DNA of 64,000 bases from positions 806,001 through 870,000 of the forward strand of contig SSNU01000163.1 in assembly GCA_012064415.1 (NCBI GenBank), written 5' to 3'. Both the position numbers and the translations under genes were made by a program. The notes beneath the pieces are model-generated. The model made no database searches. It was given only the letters and a program-made list of their open reading frames with translations, and was not told the DNA's origin. Source of the DNA: Gyrodactylus bullatarudis. Lineage: Eukaryota > Platyhelminthes > Monogenea > Gyrodactylidea > Gyrodactylidae. Below are positions 43,563 to 54,631 of this stretch, piece after piece (the stretch's first letter is position 1; each line of letters starts with the position of its first letter).

Positions 43563-46025
43563 TTAGACCAACAAGAGTTTGGTCTTGGAAAAGTTTAGCT
43601 GCCAAATGTTGAGATTCTCATAGGCCTCAAGGACCTCGTCCACTTGGCTGGGAACAAAACCCCGATTGGTGCACTTGTCGACAATGTCAGCGGTTCTGAT
43701 ACCCTCTGGGTCCGATTGACTGTTGAACATTTCACGGATTAGTTGATAAATCTGATCCTTGTATGATTGTCTAGACTTGGAACTGGTATTGTTGGCAACA
43801 CTGTTGACGACAGAAGATCTGGAGGCTTCAATCAGTCTCATGGTCTCGTCAATATCAGCCTTGACAATCTCACTATTTCCCCTGAGTCTTGCGATAGAAG
43901 TTGCCAATCTCATAATGGCCAGCAAGGTTCTAGATAATTAAGTAGATAAAAAGTAGACAAAAAGAGCCTTATTAATCGAACCAATTGAAATGACGTATTT
44001 TGAGAAAATATTTAAAAATCATACTTAATTATACTCGTAAGTCAGGATAATAAAAATCTTAAAGAAATAAATAGGAAAAATTTAAGTATAGATCCTTAAC
44101 TTACCTTGCACTAGTGAAGGTAGTATCGTTCTTCTGACATCTAGCTTCCTTCCTCAGTTCAACATAAGCACCAACCAGGTAGTCAGCGAGAAAGGCTGGC
44201 ACAGTTGGGTTGGGATTCGCCTTGGCTGCAAGGACTAGTCTTCTTAGTTCGTCCATGGTGAAGACTCTGTCGTTATTTTGCTCTGTTTCACGGGGTCTTC
44301 GACCTCTTCCAAAAGGTTTGTTTTCCCCTGTGCCTGGAGCAAAACCGTGACAGTGAACATGGGTGATGTGACTAGCAAGTCTTTGATCCAGTTCTCTATC
44401 GGGAATATCACGAACTAGCCAGAGAAGGTCAAATCTGGACAAGAGTGAGGCGGGAAGATCGATATTCTCTTCAATCTTCTTGTGAGGATTGTATCTACCG
44501 TAGACAGGGTTGGCAGCAGCCAAAATTGCGACTCTAGCGTTAAGAGTGGTGAGAATACCAGCTTTGGCTATGCTAATGGTATGTTGTTCCATAACTTCGT
44601 GGATAGCGGTTCTGTCCTGATCGGCCATCTTGTCAAACTCATCAATACAGCAGACACCCTGGTCAGCAAGGACGAGTGCACCCCCTTCAAGGGTCATCTC
44701 ACCAGTCAAATTGTCTTTTGTTATGTAGGCAGTGAGACCGACACCTGAACTACCACGGCCAGTTGTATACTGACTTCTGGGAGAAAGACGATTAACAAAA
44801 CCGAGCATTTGAGATTTAGCAACACCAGGATCCCCCATGAGACAAATATTAAGGTTGCCTCTAATCTTCATTCCGTCTTGAGTGGAAGTCAACTCAGTAC
44901 CACCAATAAGTAGCAAGAGAAGGGCCTTTTTAATATCATCATGCCCATAGATTTCAGGGGCAATAGACTTGGCCATCTTCGCGTAAATCTCAGGATCCTT
45001 GAGCTTTTCAACATCTTCCTGGCTGTAGGCCTGTTCTTTGTCCTCGTTCATTGTTCTTAGGTGAATATGATGGGCCTCGACAAAGGTGTCGGCTTGAACA
45101 GATCTTCCAGCGAACCCGGTCCTAATCGAAGGCAAGAAGACGCCAGTAACCTCTATATGATCACCGGGCTGAGCTTTACGAGTGTTCTCTCCGCGTGCAT
45201 AGATGGTCAGAGCACGAGGGATATTACCAACTGGAACTTGTTCAGAAAGTTCTTGTACACGAAGTTCTTGAAACTTGAGAAATCTTGAACCTCTGGTTTG
45301 AAGAACAAGACGACCAGAGGCTGAAACTCCATTACCTTTACATGCTGTAGACTTGCACATTGTAAGGGGAGTGAATGCGGGTCCAGTGATTTCTTGAAAA
45401 GCTTCACTGCCACAATTTCCACATGAATAGGTGGCAATTTTCAACAATGGCTTAACTTCAGTAGCTCTTGTGACAACACATTGAATCTTGATCAAGTGGC
45501 CAATATCCTTGGATAGGACGTTTCGTACGTTCATTGATGGATGTGAGGAACGATGTTTGAAGTAGACTTCGAATCTTCTGATTAGTTCTTGTGGGAGATT
45601 CTTGCAGGCTTCTACTTCAGTGACAGCTTGATTTCCTTGTTCAGTTCTAAGGCGCATTTCTTTTTGAATTCTATGCTCAATGAAAATGTCCAAGACGTCC
45701 TTGGCAGATTGATTCTGAGATCGCAATGTTAGAAGAATCTCATCGATTGTGGAAGCAAAGAGACGTTGAAATCTGTTTGTATTGGCCAGTATGGATTGAT
45801 ATAAAACTTCATCCATTGAGTAAATATGCTCCAAGTCAATGTAGATTGCATTGGATTGACGCTTGGAGATTTGTGTCTAAAATTTATACTATCAACCGAA
45901 TAACTTACAATCTGATCCATATAAGTGAATTTTTTAGTTCCATCATCAAGAGGTTCGTTGAAAGTTTCAATGAATGTCTTGATAATAGGGAGAGCTTCTT
46001 TGTACGTAGCACTATTGTTAGCCAT
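43563..46025 (-). CDS. MCM7: MCM7, DNA replication licensing helicase subunit
   Basis: Subunit of the MCM2-7 hexamer, the core of the replicative CMG helicase. Exons: 46025-45909, 45876-44105, 43929-43563 (introns 32 and 175 nt); 751 residues (human 719). The N-terminal zinc ribbon is CGNCGSEAF...CKSTACKGNG. MCM box: GDPGVAKSQML (Walker A), GGALVLADQGVCCIDEFDKM (Walker B), ILTTLNARVAILAAANPVYGRYNP, and the arginine finger SRFD. PVGNIPRALT and RGSRFLKFQELR are MCM7-specific. The C-terminal winged-helix region is retained (VDKCTNRGFVPSQVDEVL, compare EQRCVSRGFTPAQFQAAL). All catalytic residues look intact. Divergent from THUMPD2 with 92 bp between start codons. Confidence 0.96.
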
Positions 46026-46117
46026 AACTAGAATTTTCAATTCAAAATAACCGGATCGATCAAAAACTAAATTTAAAAGAATCGAGCAAAATAATTTCAC
46101 AATTGTTGATTGTTTAA
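46026..46117. promoter_or_regulatory. Divergent MCM7 / THUMPD2 intergenic region
   Basis: Only 92 bp between the two ATGs, the tightest of the five divergent pairs in the window. Probable bidirectional promoter. Confidence 0.55.
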
Positions 46118-47276
46118 ATGAAAAAGTATTATGAATATTTTGTTACTTTTTCAAGAGGATTTGAAATCTTCCTTGAGGATGAACTAAAGAAACTTAATGT
46201 TTCTTATGAATTCAGAGATGGAAAAGTTATTATCAGATCCGATAAAGAAATAGCTCATTCTCTCGTTAAACTTGACTTTTCTGAGCGAGAATTCATTTTG
46301 ATTAGTGAAAAGCAAATTGAAGAAGAATTAAATCGGGAAAATCTCGTTGAAAATTTTCAAAATTTTATGTCAGAAATCAATTTGGAAGAAAAACTAGATG
46401 CATTTCTTCTTAAAAATCATTCAGAGCTCTCCAAACGTCATAAAACCTCCCACAATATACAGCTTTTTGTCAAGCTCCGTCCAAAATTTTTAATTAGACA
46501 CACTGAAGTAATTTTAACTCTGATTTTTTGTAGCGAATTCGTAAAATCTTCTACAATGCTTTCCCAAATGTAAATTTCAGTGAGCAAAATGAAAATCAGT
46601 TAAGCTTTATTCTGTCCAATAATTGTTTCTATGTCCTCTTATTGCTCAAAAAGTAAGTTTTTTCCATGACTTTAGCTCATTCTCAAATCGCATAAGGAAC
46701 CAGAGTAATCTTCCTCTCCGAAGAAATACATGCCTAGCTCTTTTATCAAAGTTGAAGCCGGGGAAATTTCTGCTTGATCCTTTTGTTGGCAACGGTGGTA
46801 TAATCAACTGTTCCTTAGATAAAGATAAATTTACTTTTACTTTTTTGTGTGATTGCAATCAAGAACTATTACTCAGACTTGGCCAGTCCTTGAAATTTTC
46901 CAATCTTGGCATTATCCAATGTTCAGCAACAAGTGAGTAATTTTATTCTCATTTCTTTGTATAATTTTTAGATATTCCTTTGCGTAGTGGGACAATCGAT
47001 GCAATTTGTACTGACTTTCCATTCAACATAAAACATGTCATCAAGCATGAAAAAGAGACAAATCTCGTGAAATTCTACAAGGCCTGTTTTTCAGAATTCC
47101 ACTCTTGTCTCTCTAAATTCGGACAGTACTCCGTCTTATTATCAAAGGAGGGATTTGAACAAAGTAAAGATGAAATAATAGCTTCCACTCCCCTTCTTAA
47201 GGATGGGCTGAGCTTTAAAACAGACCTGAAATTGGGTAAAACAAGTGCAAAGATGTTATTCGGACATAGATTGTAA
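46118..47276 (+). CDS. THUMPD2: THUMPD2-like THUMP-domain RNA guanine-N2 methyltransferase
   Basis: THUMP plus Rossmann methyltransferase of the THUMPD2/THUMPD3 group; vertebrate THUMPD2 makes m2G in U6 snRNA. Exons: 46118-46507, 46534-46652, 46676-46932, 46972-47276, all phases consistent; 356 residues (human THUMPD2 about 500), so a compact version. The N-terminal ferredoxin-like part and THUMP (RIRKIFYNAFPNVNF...LSFILSNNCFYVLLLL) are followed by SNRIRNQSNLPLRRNTCLALL (compare ANRAYIKTAGLRSTIAWAM), the SAM motif DPFVGNGG, catalytic TDFPF (family (D/N)xPF), and LKLGKTSA near the C-terminus (SLGKTDA in THUMPD2, the reason for this choice). The introns of 26, 23 and 39 nt are exceptionally short. 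AATAAA lies at 47312. Confidence 0.8.
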
Positions 47277-47311
47277 TCTTCTTGTAAGTCTATCACAAGA
47301 ATACAGTTTTG

Positions 47312-47317
47312 AATAAA
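47312..47317 (+). terminator. Polyadenylation signal AATAAA of THUMPD2
   Basis: 35 bp after the THUMPD2 stop codon. Confidence 0.55.
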
Positions 47318-47950
47318 TGTGATTTGATTTTTTATTACACTGTAGCCTTGTTCAAGGATTTAGCGTAGAATCTAAACTAAAGAGGCTGCAAGGGTTCTAT
47401 TTAGATAAAACCGAAAAGTAGTAATTAGGTGTAAGTCTAGGAAAAAATGGTGAGAACCCATCCCTTACCATTCTGCCCCATAGTAGACTCATAAAAATAT
47501 AAAAGATTCCGTAGAAATTCCGTAGTGCAGTACCTCCGTAATAATTGACAAAAAGTTTTCCCTCTCCTTTTTACCCCTCTAAAGTAAGCAAAAATACTCA
47601 AATTTCAGTTTAAATCCTGCTTTCGAGATTTTAGACTCATTTCTTGACAGGAACTTGTTAAAATTTTCTTATAAAGTATTCTTAGTGAAAAGGAATCTGA
47701 CCCTAGTTACAGACCCCCTTTTTTCACCAATAAAGACGTAATCGACAGATATCAATGTAGACTCCACATTCTAGGCCCACAATCTAGGGAGTCATATACT
47801 TCTTTCACGTTGAGGGTAACCGAGGAACGTTGTTATTACACAAACCAGTGATCAAGATTAATTTTGCTTCTGAGCAAAACTTTTACCTGATAATATTCTA
47901 AATTGAGAATTTGTTATCAATAGATTCTATTCAATGAAATGTATTTTCAT
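47318..47950. other. Intergenic, nothing recognised
   Basis: Convergent spacer between THUMPD2 and the serine protease. AT-rich; no ORF with homology, no repeat match to other parts of the window. Confidence 0.4.
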
Positions 47951-50900
47951 TCAACTATTCTTTTCAATGGTTCCGCTTATCCAATCATAAAATGAGCTGA
48001 CGTTGAGGTAAACAGCTGGCAATCGTGAACCACATCTGAGACCAAATGATACAATGCCAGTGAGCACATGTTGATCTCTGTTCTCATCATAGCAGGTTAA
48101 TGGACCGCCTGAATCGAACTAAACATAGAAAATATTTGAGAGATTTTTCCATATAAAACAAAAACTAAACTTACATTACAAGAGTCCTTCTCGTCGGTAC
48201 CAGCACAGAATCGATTCTTGTTCATATAAATTCCCCAGAGTTCAGCGCATGCCTCATATTTGAATATGGGCACTTCGACAAATTTGGTTGTTTCCTGAAC
48301 TGTACCATCTTGAATGGATAATGAGATTAATTAACCTCGAGTGAGAATTATAGATGTAACAAAATTTTCAGCCTACTTTATAAACCTACTCAAATGATAA
48401 TACACTATGAACTCTAAACATTATTTTATACAAGATCAAGTATCAAAATGCTTGTCTGTGATAATATTCAAGTTTAAAAATGCCGCTAAATTTTCAATGA
48501 ATTTTTACTACGTTTTCACAAAATTTTTGAATATCTTTTTTGCTTCAAGTGTTTTTTCAATGAAAATAGTAATAGAATCATGTTAGGATCATTTCTGTTA
48601 AATTTTTTTATTCCCCCTATGCCTACAAGAGAATTTAGGGAAAATGGGCAATGCACGACTATGCATGGGATTGCAAACGAATTTTCAGATTATTTTAAAT
48701 CTCACACATCATTTTGTTATCAAAATTAAATGAGGAAGTTTCACGGAAAACTTTGATTTAATAAAAGGTCAAAATTCAATCAAGAGAAATTGACTAAATG
48801 TGTGAAACCATTGAGGGAGAGTTTCAATTAGAATACTCCAAAATATATACGAGAAGAGAATGGATCCTTACTAACTACTGATTCAGAAGATTTTTCCAGT
48901 TATTTCACAAAAAGGCCTTCATTTCCGGCATACTCATCAGTGGGGGGTTCATGTCAAGCAGAAAAATTTTGTAAAAATTAGATCAGAAAACCATTTGAGA
49001 GTATTCCCGAAATGAAGGCTTTATGAAGGGAATATTTCCAAACATAGTTCAAAGTTTCGATCTATATTCTAACTTCTTACATGACAAAAGCTCGATGTCA
49101 GGAATCTAGTTAGCAACTATTTTGCTCTGTCGTTTACTAATTGAGGAATGCTATATTTTGAGACTAAATTAAAAAAAAATAGCACAAAAGAGTACCGTGG
49201 AAACAATTTCATGGTACAGAAATAGTACCAGCTATATCTTTTAAATGGCATAAGATGAGCAGATTTTTTTCTTCAGATTATCGAAACTCAGCTAGTCTAG
49301 GGTAAAAATAGTACTTTTTTGAGCCCCAGTGATGAGTCATTAGTGATGAGCAACGGGAAAATGTCCTCATCTCGCATCATTTTTCTAATTAACAATGCAT
49401 TGAAGATCAGTGCGATAAAGAGTAAGAATTTGCTCTCAAAATTTACAGTCTTGAACTTGGTTTTAATGTCAAGTTGAATCATTGATCATTCTTACATATC
49501 CTATAGTCTTATTTCCGGAGGAATATGAATCAAAAATCTTTGAACACTTTACTTTAACAAAATTTGAATTGGCTATCTCAAAAATTACGATTCAAGATTT
49601 AAGAATCCACTTCAGATAAAACTAACCTGATTCTGCTATTACTGTACTGCATTGCTAGCAATAACATTTCATTATTACATACATATTAGTTATCTACAGT
49701 TTACCATGTATTTTAAATTTTGCTCAGATATCCCAAATCGCAATTGAAAATGCCGATTTTTGAATTAGCGCCAATTATTTTTAATGAATTTTTTTTACTA
49801 CAATCGATTAAAATCTAATTTTAAATAGAAATAGGTTTGTAAAGTATTTTTAGTCAGCAATGCATATTCTAGTAAAAAATTCCGAAAATGGGATTTTGGG
49901 TTTCTAAATTAGATCTAACAGATTTACATTGCAGCCGAAATATTTTTCGGAAAAAATGTATTTGACTCGCCCTATTATGTATGGAAAATAAGCAAATGAA
50001 AATGTATAAAGGTTCATCAAGAACCATTCTAACGTCAATGAGGAAAACACAGCTCTAGTTAAAAGTCAATGACATACCATACTTTTCAAAGCCCCAACCA
50101 GCAATTGTACAGACATCTTCGTTTTCTGTAATTAGCCTTTCATCAGCGACACATGCCGGTTGAATATACTCATCGAATTCCACTGGTCTACTCAGTTTTA
50201 CCAGGCTAGCATCCAAATATGCTAGAAATAGTTTTCAGTTTTCACCACCAAGGTTAAAACATCAAGGCTACAAATATTTTGCCACCTACCTACCACTTAC
50301 CATGATTTATATACTTTTCTACATCAAACTCCCTCTGTCCCGGGTCAAAACGATTTTGATTATAATCTCCAAGAACAACAGAAAATTTATCACCCTTCAG
50401 ACAGTGCTTTGCTGTGATCACCCATTGATTCGAGATGAGAGTTCCCCCACAAATGTGACCTCGAGTTTTTCCCCTGGCCTTATTCTTGTGATTTTGATTT
50501 TCAGCGTTGACATGTCTGTATATCTCGGCTAGTGTCATGTCTCTCCGAAATGCATCTTGGGCATCCTGTTTGGGATATGAAATACAATTTGAGTTACTCA
50601 TAATCTTTCACTTGCTGTATCTCAATTAGATATGCTCTATAGTAGTAGTCTGAAATGTAACATCTTTGAAGAGAAACTTCTCTCAAAGAAACTTGGGGAA
50701 ATTTCACAAGATGACCTCTTATCAGTAAACCCACAGAGAGAGAGAATTGCTCCACATTTCACGTTTATTAGCTGTATCTGCTTATTGGTATAGACCATCA
50801 GAGTCGTTCTAATTTTCTCAATATTTTTGGTCGAGCGGTGCTCTATTGTCCGCCCAAGAAACAAAGAATTCTTCAAAAGACAGAGACAGGAAAACCAAAA

Positions 50901-52087
50901 CTACACACAGCAAATGTGAGAATAAAGCTTAAAAGTTATGTTTACACTTTGAATGGAATATTTTCCCTTCTGAGATTCTGAGTTTTGATAATTTGTCTGT
51001 GTGAGGGAAAAACAGACTCTAATTTGTTGAATTCAAATTGATATGAAGTTGGGAATTTATGATTTTTACAGAAATCTCGATTTTTTCATCAAAAATTTGG
51101 CGCCAAAATCTAATTTTTTCGAACTTTGAACTGAAAATTTTTATTGATTTGAAAGTTGGAGGTTGATCAAAAGAGTTTTTTCAGGATCAAGATTAGAAAA
51201 GAAAGCTGACTAGCACCGTCAAATTGCCGATAGTTTACCCATTTTCGAGAGATTTTGAATTATCGAAATTTCATTGATTTTCAAGTAGTGAAAATGATCA
51301 AAAAAACGAAATTCAGCTCTCAAACGATAATAAGGCTATGCATCAGAAAAGATTCAGTTGAATTGATTTTCTTGTCTGATCTTGATCCTGTAAATCCTCT
51401 TTTGTTCAACTTCCAACTTTCAAATCAATAAAAATTTTCGGTTCAAAGCTCGAAAAAATGGGATTTTGGGGCCAATTTGAAATTTAAAAAATGGTCATAT
51501 TCTTATTGAAAATAATTTTTTTCAAAATATTTTTTCTTCAACTGGTAGAAGTGGGCAACGTAAGAAGGATTCCAAAAAATCGAGATTTCCGTAAAAATCA
51601 TGGATTCCCAACTTCATTTCAATTAGCTTCATATCAAATCAATCATTTCCAGTGCAAGGGTTTGCATTTCTACAATAAAATAAAATATTTTCAATTACAT
51701 CAAAAGCATTCCAGCTTTCAGTATAGTTAGTAAACTAAATTTAAGACCTGAATAATTCATATCCATCCATAAGTGATCAGAATATCGTATCTTTGCAAAT
51801 GACGAATATAACTCACTCGTTTCATAATAGAAGATTCGTCTTCTATTTCCATTATATATATTGAGGCCAACCATGGAAACTGTCCAAGTCTAGCAGATTC
51901 TCCGCCAACAATTCTCTTTCTCATCATTGGTCCTCCTTCTTTGGTCACCCTCTGACCACATATCTTGTCCATTTCTGCAAGATAATTTTTATCAGGTGGG
52001 CATGTAAAACTTACCTTGTAAGATTGATGCATTGGTCCGCGTCAAATCTATTAGGATGATCCCGAGGAATAACAGGAGATGAAAATT
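47951..52087 (-). CDS. Trypsin-fold (S1) serine protease, 5' end incomplete
   Basis: Secreted S1A protease. Exons (minus): 52087-52015, 51974-51817, 50565-50301, 50221-50078, 48308-48175, 48118-47951. The first listed exon reads as a signal peptide (NFHLLLFLGIILIDL) in the frame used, but no ATG precedes it; an upstream start exon is missing. Activation site KR/IVGGESARLGQFPWLA; His57 in ITAKHC (Lys replaces the usual Ala56); Asp102 in LDASLVKL; Ser195 in NFDSGGPL; Asp189 in KDSC implies cleavage after Arg/Lys. A loop of about 50 residues (MEIEDESSIMKR...KARGKTRG) is inserted before the first CGG. Position 193, normally Gly, is Phe. The propeptide has a Cys (KICGQR) that could tie it to the catalytic domain. 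Introns are 40 nt to 1.8 kb; one holds a family-A foldback. Confidence 0.85.
51037..51628. repeat. Foldback element, family A, second copy
   Basis: Termini TTGATATGAAGTTGGGAATT and ATTCCCAACTTCATTTCAAT are inverted; the interior matches 2388-3068 (for example TTGATTTGAAAGTTGGAGG). It lies in a serine-protease intron. Confidence 0.75.
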
Positions 52088-52149
52088 CTTTTGAAAAAAC
52101 AAATGTAATAATAATATGATTCATCTCTATATTTTGAGTGGGTACTTTT

Positions 52150-52530
52150 TGTTTATACTTTTTATAATAATGAACCTAGTAGAAAAAACTCGAAGATTGT
52201 TTAATCTGACTCATAAAGGTTTACTGAGACCTGAAGAGAAGACTATTAATTTAAGAATTTAGATACACATATTGGACGTACAATAGGAGAGTTATCAACT
52301 AGGGGAAAAAACCACCTTAAAAGAGATACATCGATGACCACTGGCATCAGAACATGAGGCTTCGATCTCAAATCTTGCATTTTTATCCATAAAACCCGAG
52401 TGATGACACTACAGACGTTTGAGTAAACGAGAATTTCTTCACAAATCTATACGAACCAGACTTGTGGGTTCGAAAATAATCCTATAATCCTCAGCTACGT
52501 TGGCCATTGTAAGCGTTATCACTTTTCGTA
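52150..52530 (+). pseudogene. Decayed Penelope-like fragment
   Basis: Recognisable pieces of the GIY-YIG region (AGATTGTTTAATCTGACTCATAAAGG, ATTGGACGTACAATAGGAGAGTTATCAACTAGG) align to the intact frame at 3756-4148, but the copy has deletions and stops. It ends near CAGCTACGTTGGCCA. Confidence 0.7.
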
Positions 52531-53169
52531 GTAAAATTCATTCAAAAATTGTTGGCGCTGATTTAAAAATTGTAATTTTCAAATAAAGTTTTGTATAGAT
52601 TTTGAATAATTCTTCTTTTTTGTCTAAGGTTTCTCTGTGAAGAATTTCTCCTGCTGATCAAAGTGAACTACATTTTGAATTAAGGAAAGATAAATTAACA
52701 TCATCATTGTAATTGTATTATGATCAAATGGGAAAATTCTCTTTTAAATTCATGTTGAAAACAATGAGATTTTTCTCATATCAAAGGATCAAGCTTCATT
52801 TCCTAATATTTATTTCAAAAAAATTCTTTTTACATTGACTTAACCGTATATATTTTCGTGAATGAAGAATCAAAGGGAATTACAAAACATCCATAACTAT
52901 TTTTAGCTTTCTCTCCGTTTTGGCTATTCGATAAATAGTATTTAGGTCCAAAAGGTATTGTAAAAGGAAGCTACTTGGAGAATTTAAAGATTTTCGAAAC
53001 TTATCCCAAAGTTGACCAATTAAAAGACAGATTTTAAGTTATCCTAATTTTATATGTTTTCTTGCAAGCGTAAGGATTACCAAAGAACGTATCTTAATTA
53101 GGTTTTTGACTCCACTGTGGTCCACAAAGGTATAGGTTCAAACAAAGCATTGCATTCTCATATTTTCTC

Positions 53170-53955
53170 ATGAGCAGAGATCTAAGAAAACTGCTGAGGG
53201 AAACACACCATCCAGCAGGCCTTGAGAACTTCAAAATCAGATATATGGCGGACCCGAAATTCAGTAAAGAAAAATCAAAAACGATCCTGGAAATAGCTGA
53301 GGCCAAACTTGTCAACGAAGAGAAACCAGCGCTCTGTGCTCAAAAACTCCTGGGGAGACAACTATGATTCACTGGCACGAATTACCACAAAGCCCATAAT
53401 ATCATCAAGAAGGTCTCAAAACTGACTGCAAACTCAGACACAAAAATCCCTTCAGGTTTATCCTTGGCTCATACAACACCTACCTCAACATTAGTTGATA
53501 AATCTCTCTCCAAGAATAAACCCGGTTCCTCCACCCATCCTGACGACAAAACATTGAACGATTCCACATTGAGACCCCTAATAGCCTCAACGCAACGCCC
53601 AGTTGATGATCAATTGACGACCATTCCCACAACACCAGAATCCCACTCAAAACCTCCCCGAGTGGGTGTTGATCAGACTTTCACACCCTTGCTCTGCTCG
53701 ACCCAATTCACAGTTCAAAGCGATATTATCAAGGTCCCACCCAATAACTCCACCAAAATCCAACACTCAACTTCAATCCCAGACATGACAACCACGATGG
53801 CAACAGAAACTCAAACCTTAACATTAGTTTATAGCCTCCCCTCCACAGGCTGCCCCCCAGCAACCTCAAATGATCGAAAGAGATTCTTTTCTCAACCGGA
53901 AATGCAAGCCTCTACTCCCACTCGAAAACGAAACGCATCGACATCACCCCACTAA
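53170..53955 (+). CDS. Uncharacterised Thr/Pro-rich ORF, broken by one in-frame stop, probably mobile-element-derived
   Basis: Two open segments in one frame: 53170-53367, and a continuation from just after its stop, 53368-53955. They are separated only by a TGA at 53365-53367. The first starts MSRDLRKLLRETHHPAG and contains AEAKLVNEEKPALCAQK. The second is Thr/Pro/Ser-rich with basic KRNAS near its end. Past the next stop (53953-53955) the same frame reads GTQQIHKFFTANKQ then TGA at about 54039, resembling a PCNA-interacting (PIP) motif. GC content is visibly higher than in the flanks, suggesting foreign or element origin. A related motif set recurs at 54104-54400. I do not recognise a family. 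Confidence 0.4.
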
Positions 53956-54103
53956 CCCAAAGCGAGGAGAAATCGGGGGACGAAGGCAGCAATGGGTACC
54001 CAGCAAATCCACAAATTCTTCACAGCAAACAAACAGTGAAGAAGCCGATCCCTTCGGTCAACAAGATAAACAGAATCCCCATTGGTCCGAAACAAATGAA
54101 TAA

Positions 54104-54400
54104 TTGCTATTGTCAAGACAACCCTTTCAAGTTCTTGATATATATATATACTTTGAAATAATTTACAGACAAACAGGAAACAATGTCGCAGCCCTCAAAA
54201 CGGCCGAAGCCTTATTGATTCAAAAAGAAAAGCCAAGCTTGTGTGTGCAGAAGAAGTTTGTGCAGCCCCTAGTTTTGCCAAGGCCAGTGTTGAAAGTGAA
54301 AAGTAGTACCGTTACAATTGAAGCGCCCTCTAAACCAAGGCCTCGATCAGCAGATAGAAGTTTAAAACAAACCTCTATCGTAAAATTTATGTCCCAATGA
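54104..54400 (+). CDS. Uncharacterised short ORF related to 53170, with C-terminal PIP-box-like motif
   Basis: 98 codons; a splice acceptor (AATAATTTACAG, ending at about 54168) suggests only the last ~78 codons are coding. It shares AEALLIQKEKPSLCVQK with AEAKLVNEEKPALCAQK of the previous ORF and ends LKQTSIVKFMSQ, close to the PIP consensus Q-x-x-(I/L/M)-x-x-F-(F/Y/M). It may be a second copy of the same element or the 3' exon of a gene starting near 53170. Function unknown. Confidence 0.35.
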   Translation: MLLSRQPFQVLDIYIYFEIIYRQTGNNVAALKTAEALLIQKEKPSLCVQKKFVQPLVLPRPVLKVKSSTVTIEAPSKPRPRSADRSLKQTSIVKFMSQ

Positions 54401-54631
54401 ATATTGTTATATTGTCACAGATTAGTAACCCAAATTGTTCCAAAAAACATTTATTACATTATGTCAGGTTAGTAGTTTCACCACAATCGAACACGTGTGT
54501 ATCTATTAACCATTTTGTGTATAGTACTTATTTCTTGATAAATCACAGGCATCGCCTTTCTCGTATAATATATATATAACTGCTCAAGTCAGTGTAAGGT
54601 CTGCAGGGAGCCGACAAAAATAAAAGCATTT

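Noticed and set aside
44482..45288. Plus-strand open frames across MCM7
   Set aside because: Antisense shadows of MCM7 exon 2.
43563..46025. MCM5 identity for the MCM gene
   Set aside because: Sequence PVGNIPRALT, RGSRFLKFQEL and the C-terminal region fit MCM7, not MCM5.
53464..53955. Secreted mucin-like Thr/Pro-rich protein
   Set aside because: No signal peptide; the frame continues upstream of a single stop into an element-like segment repeated at 54.1 kb.
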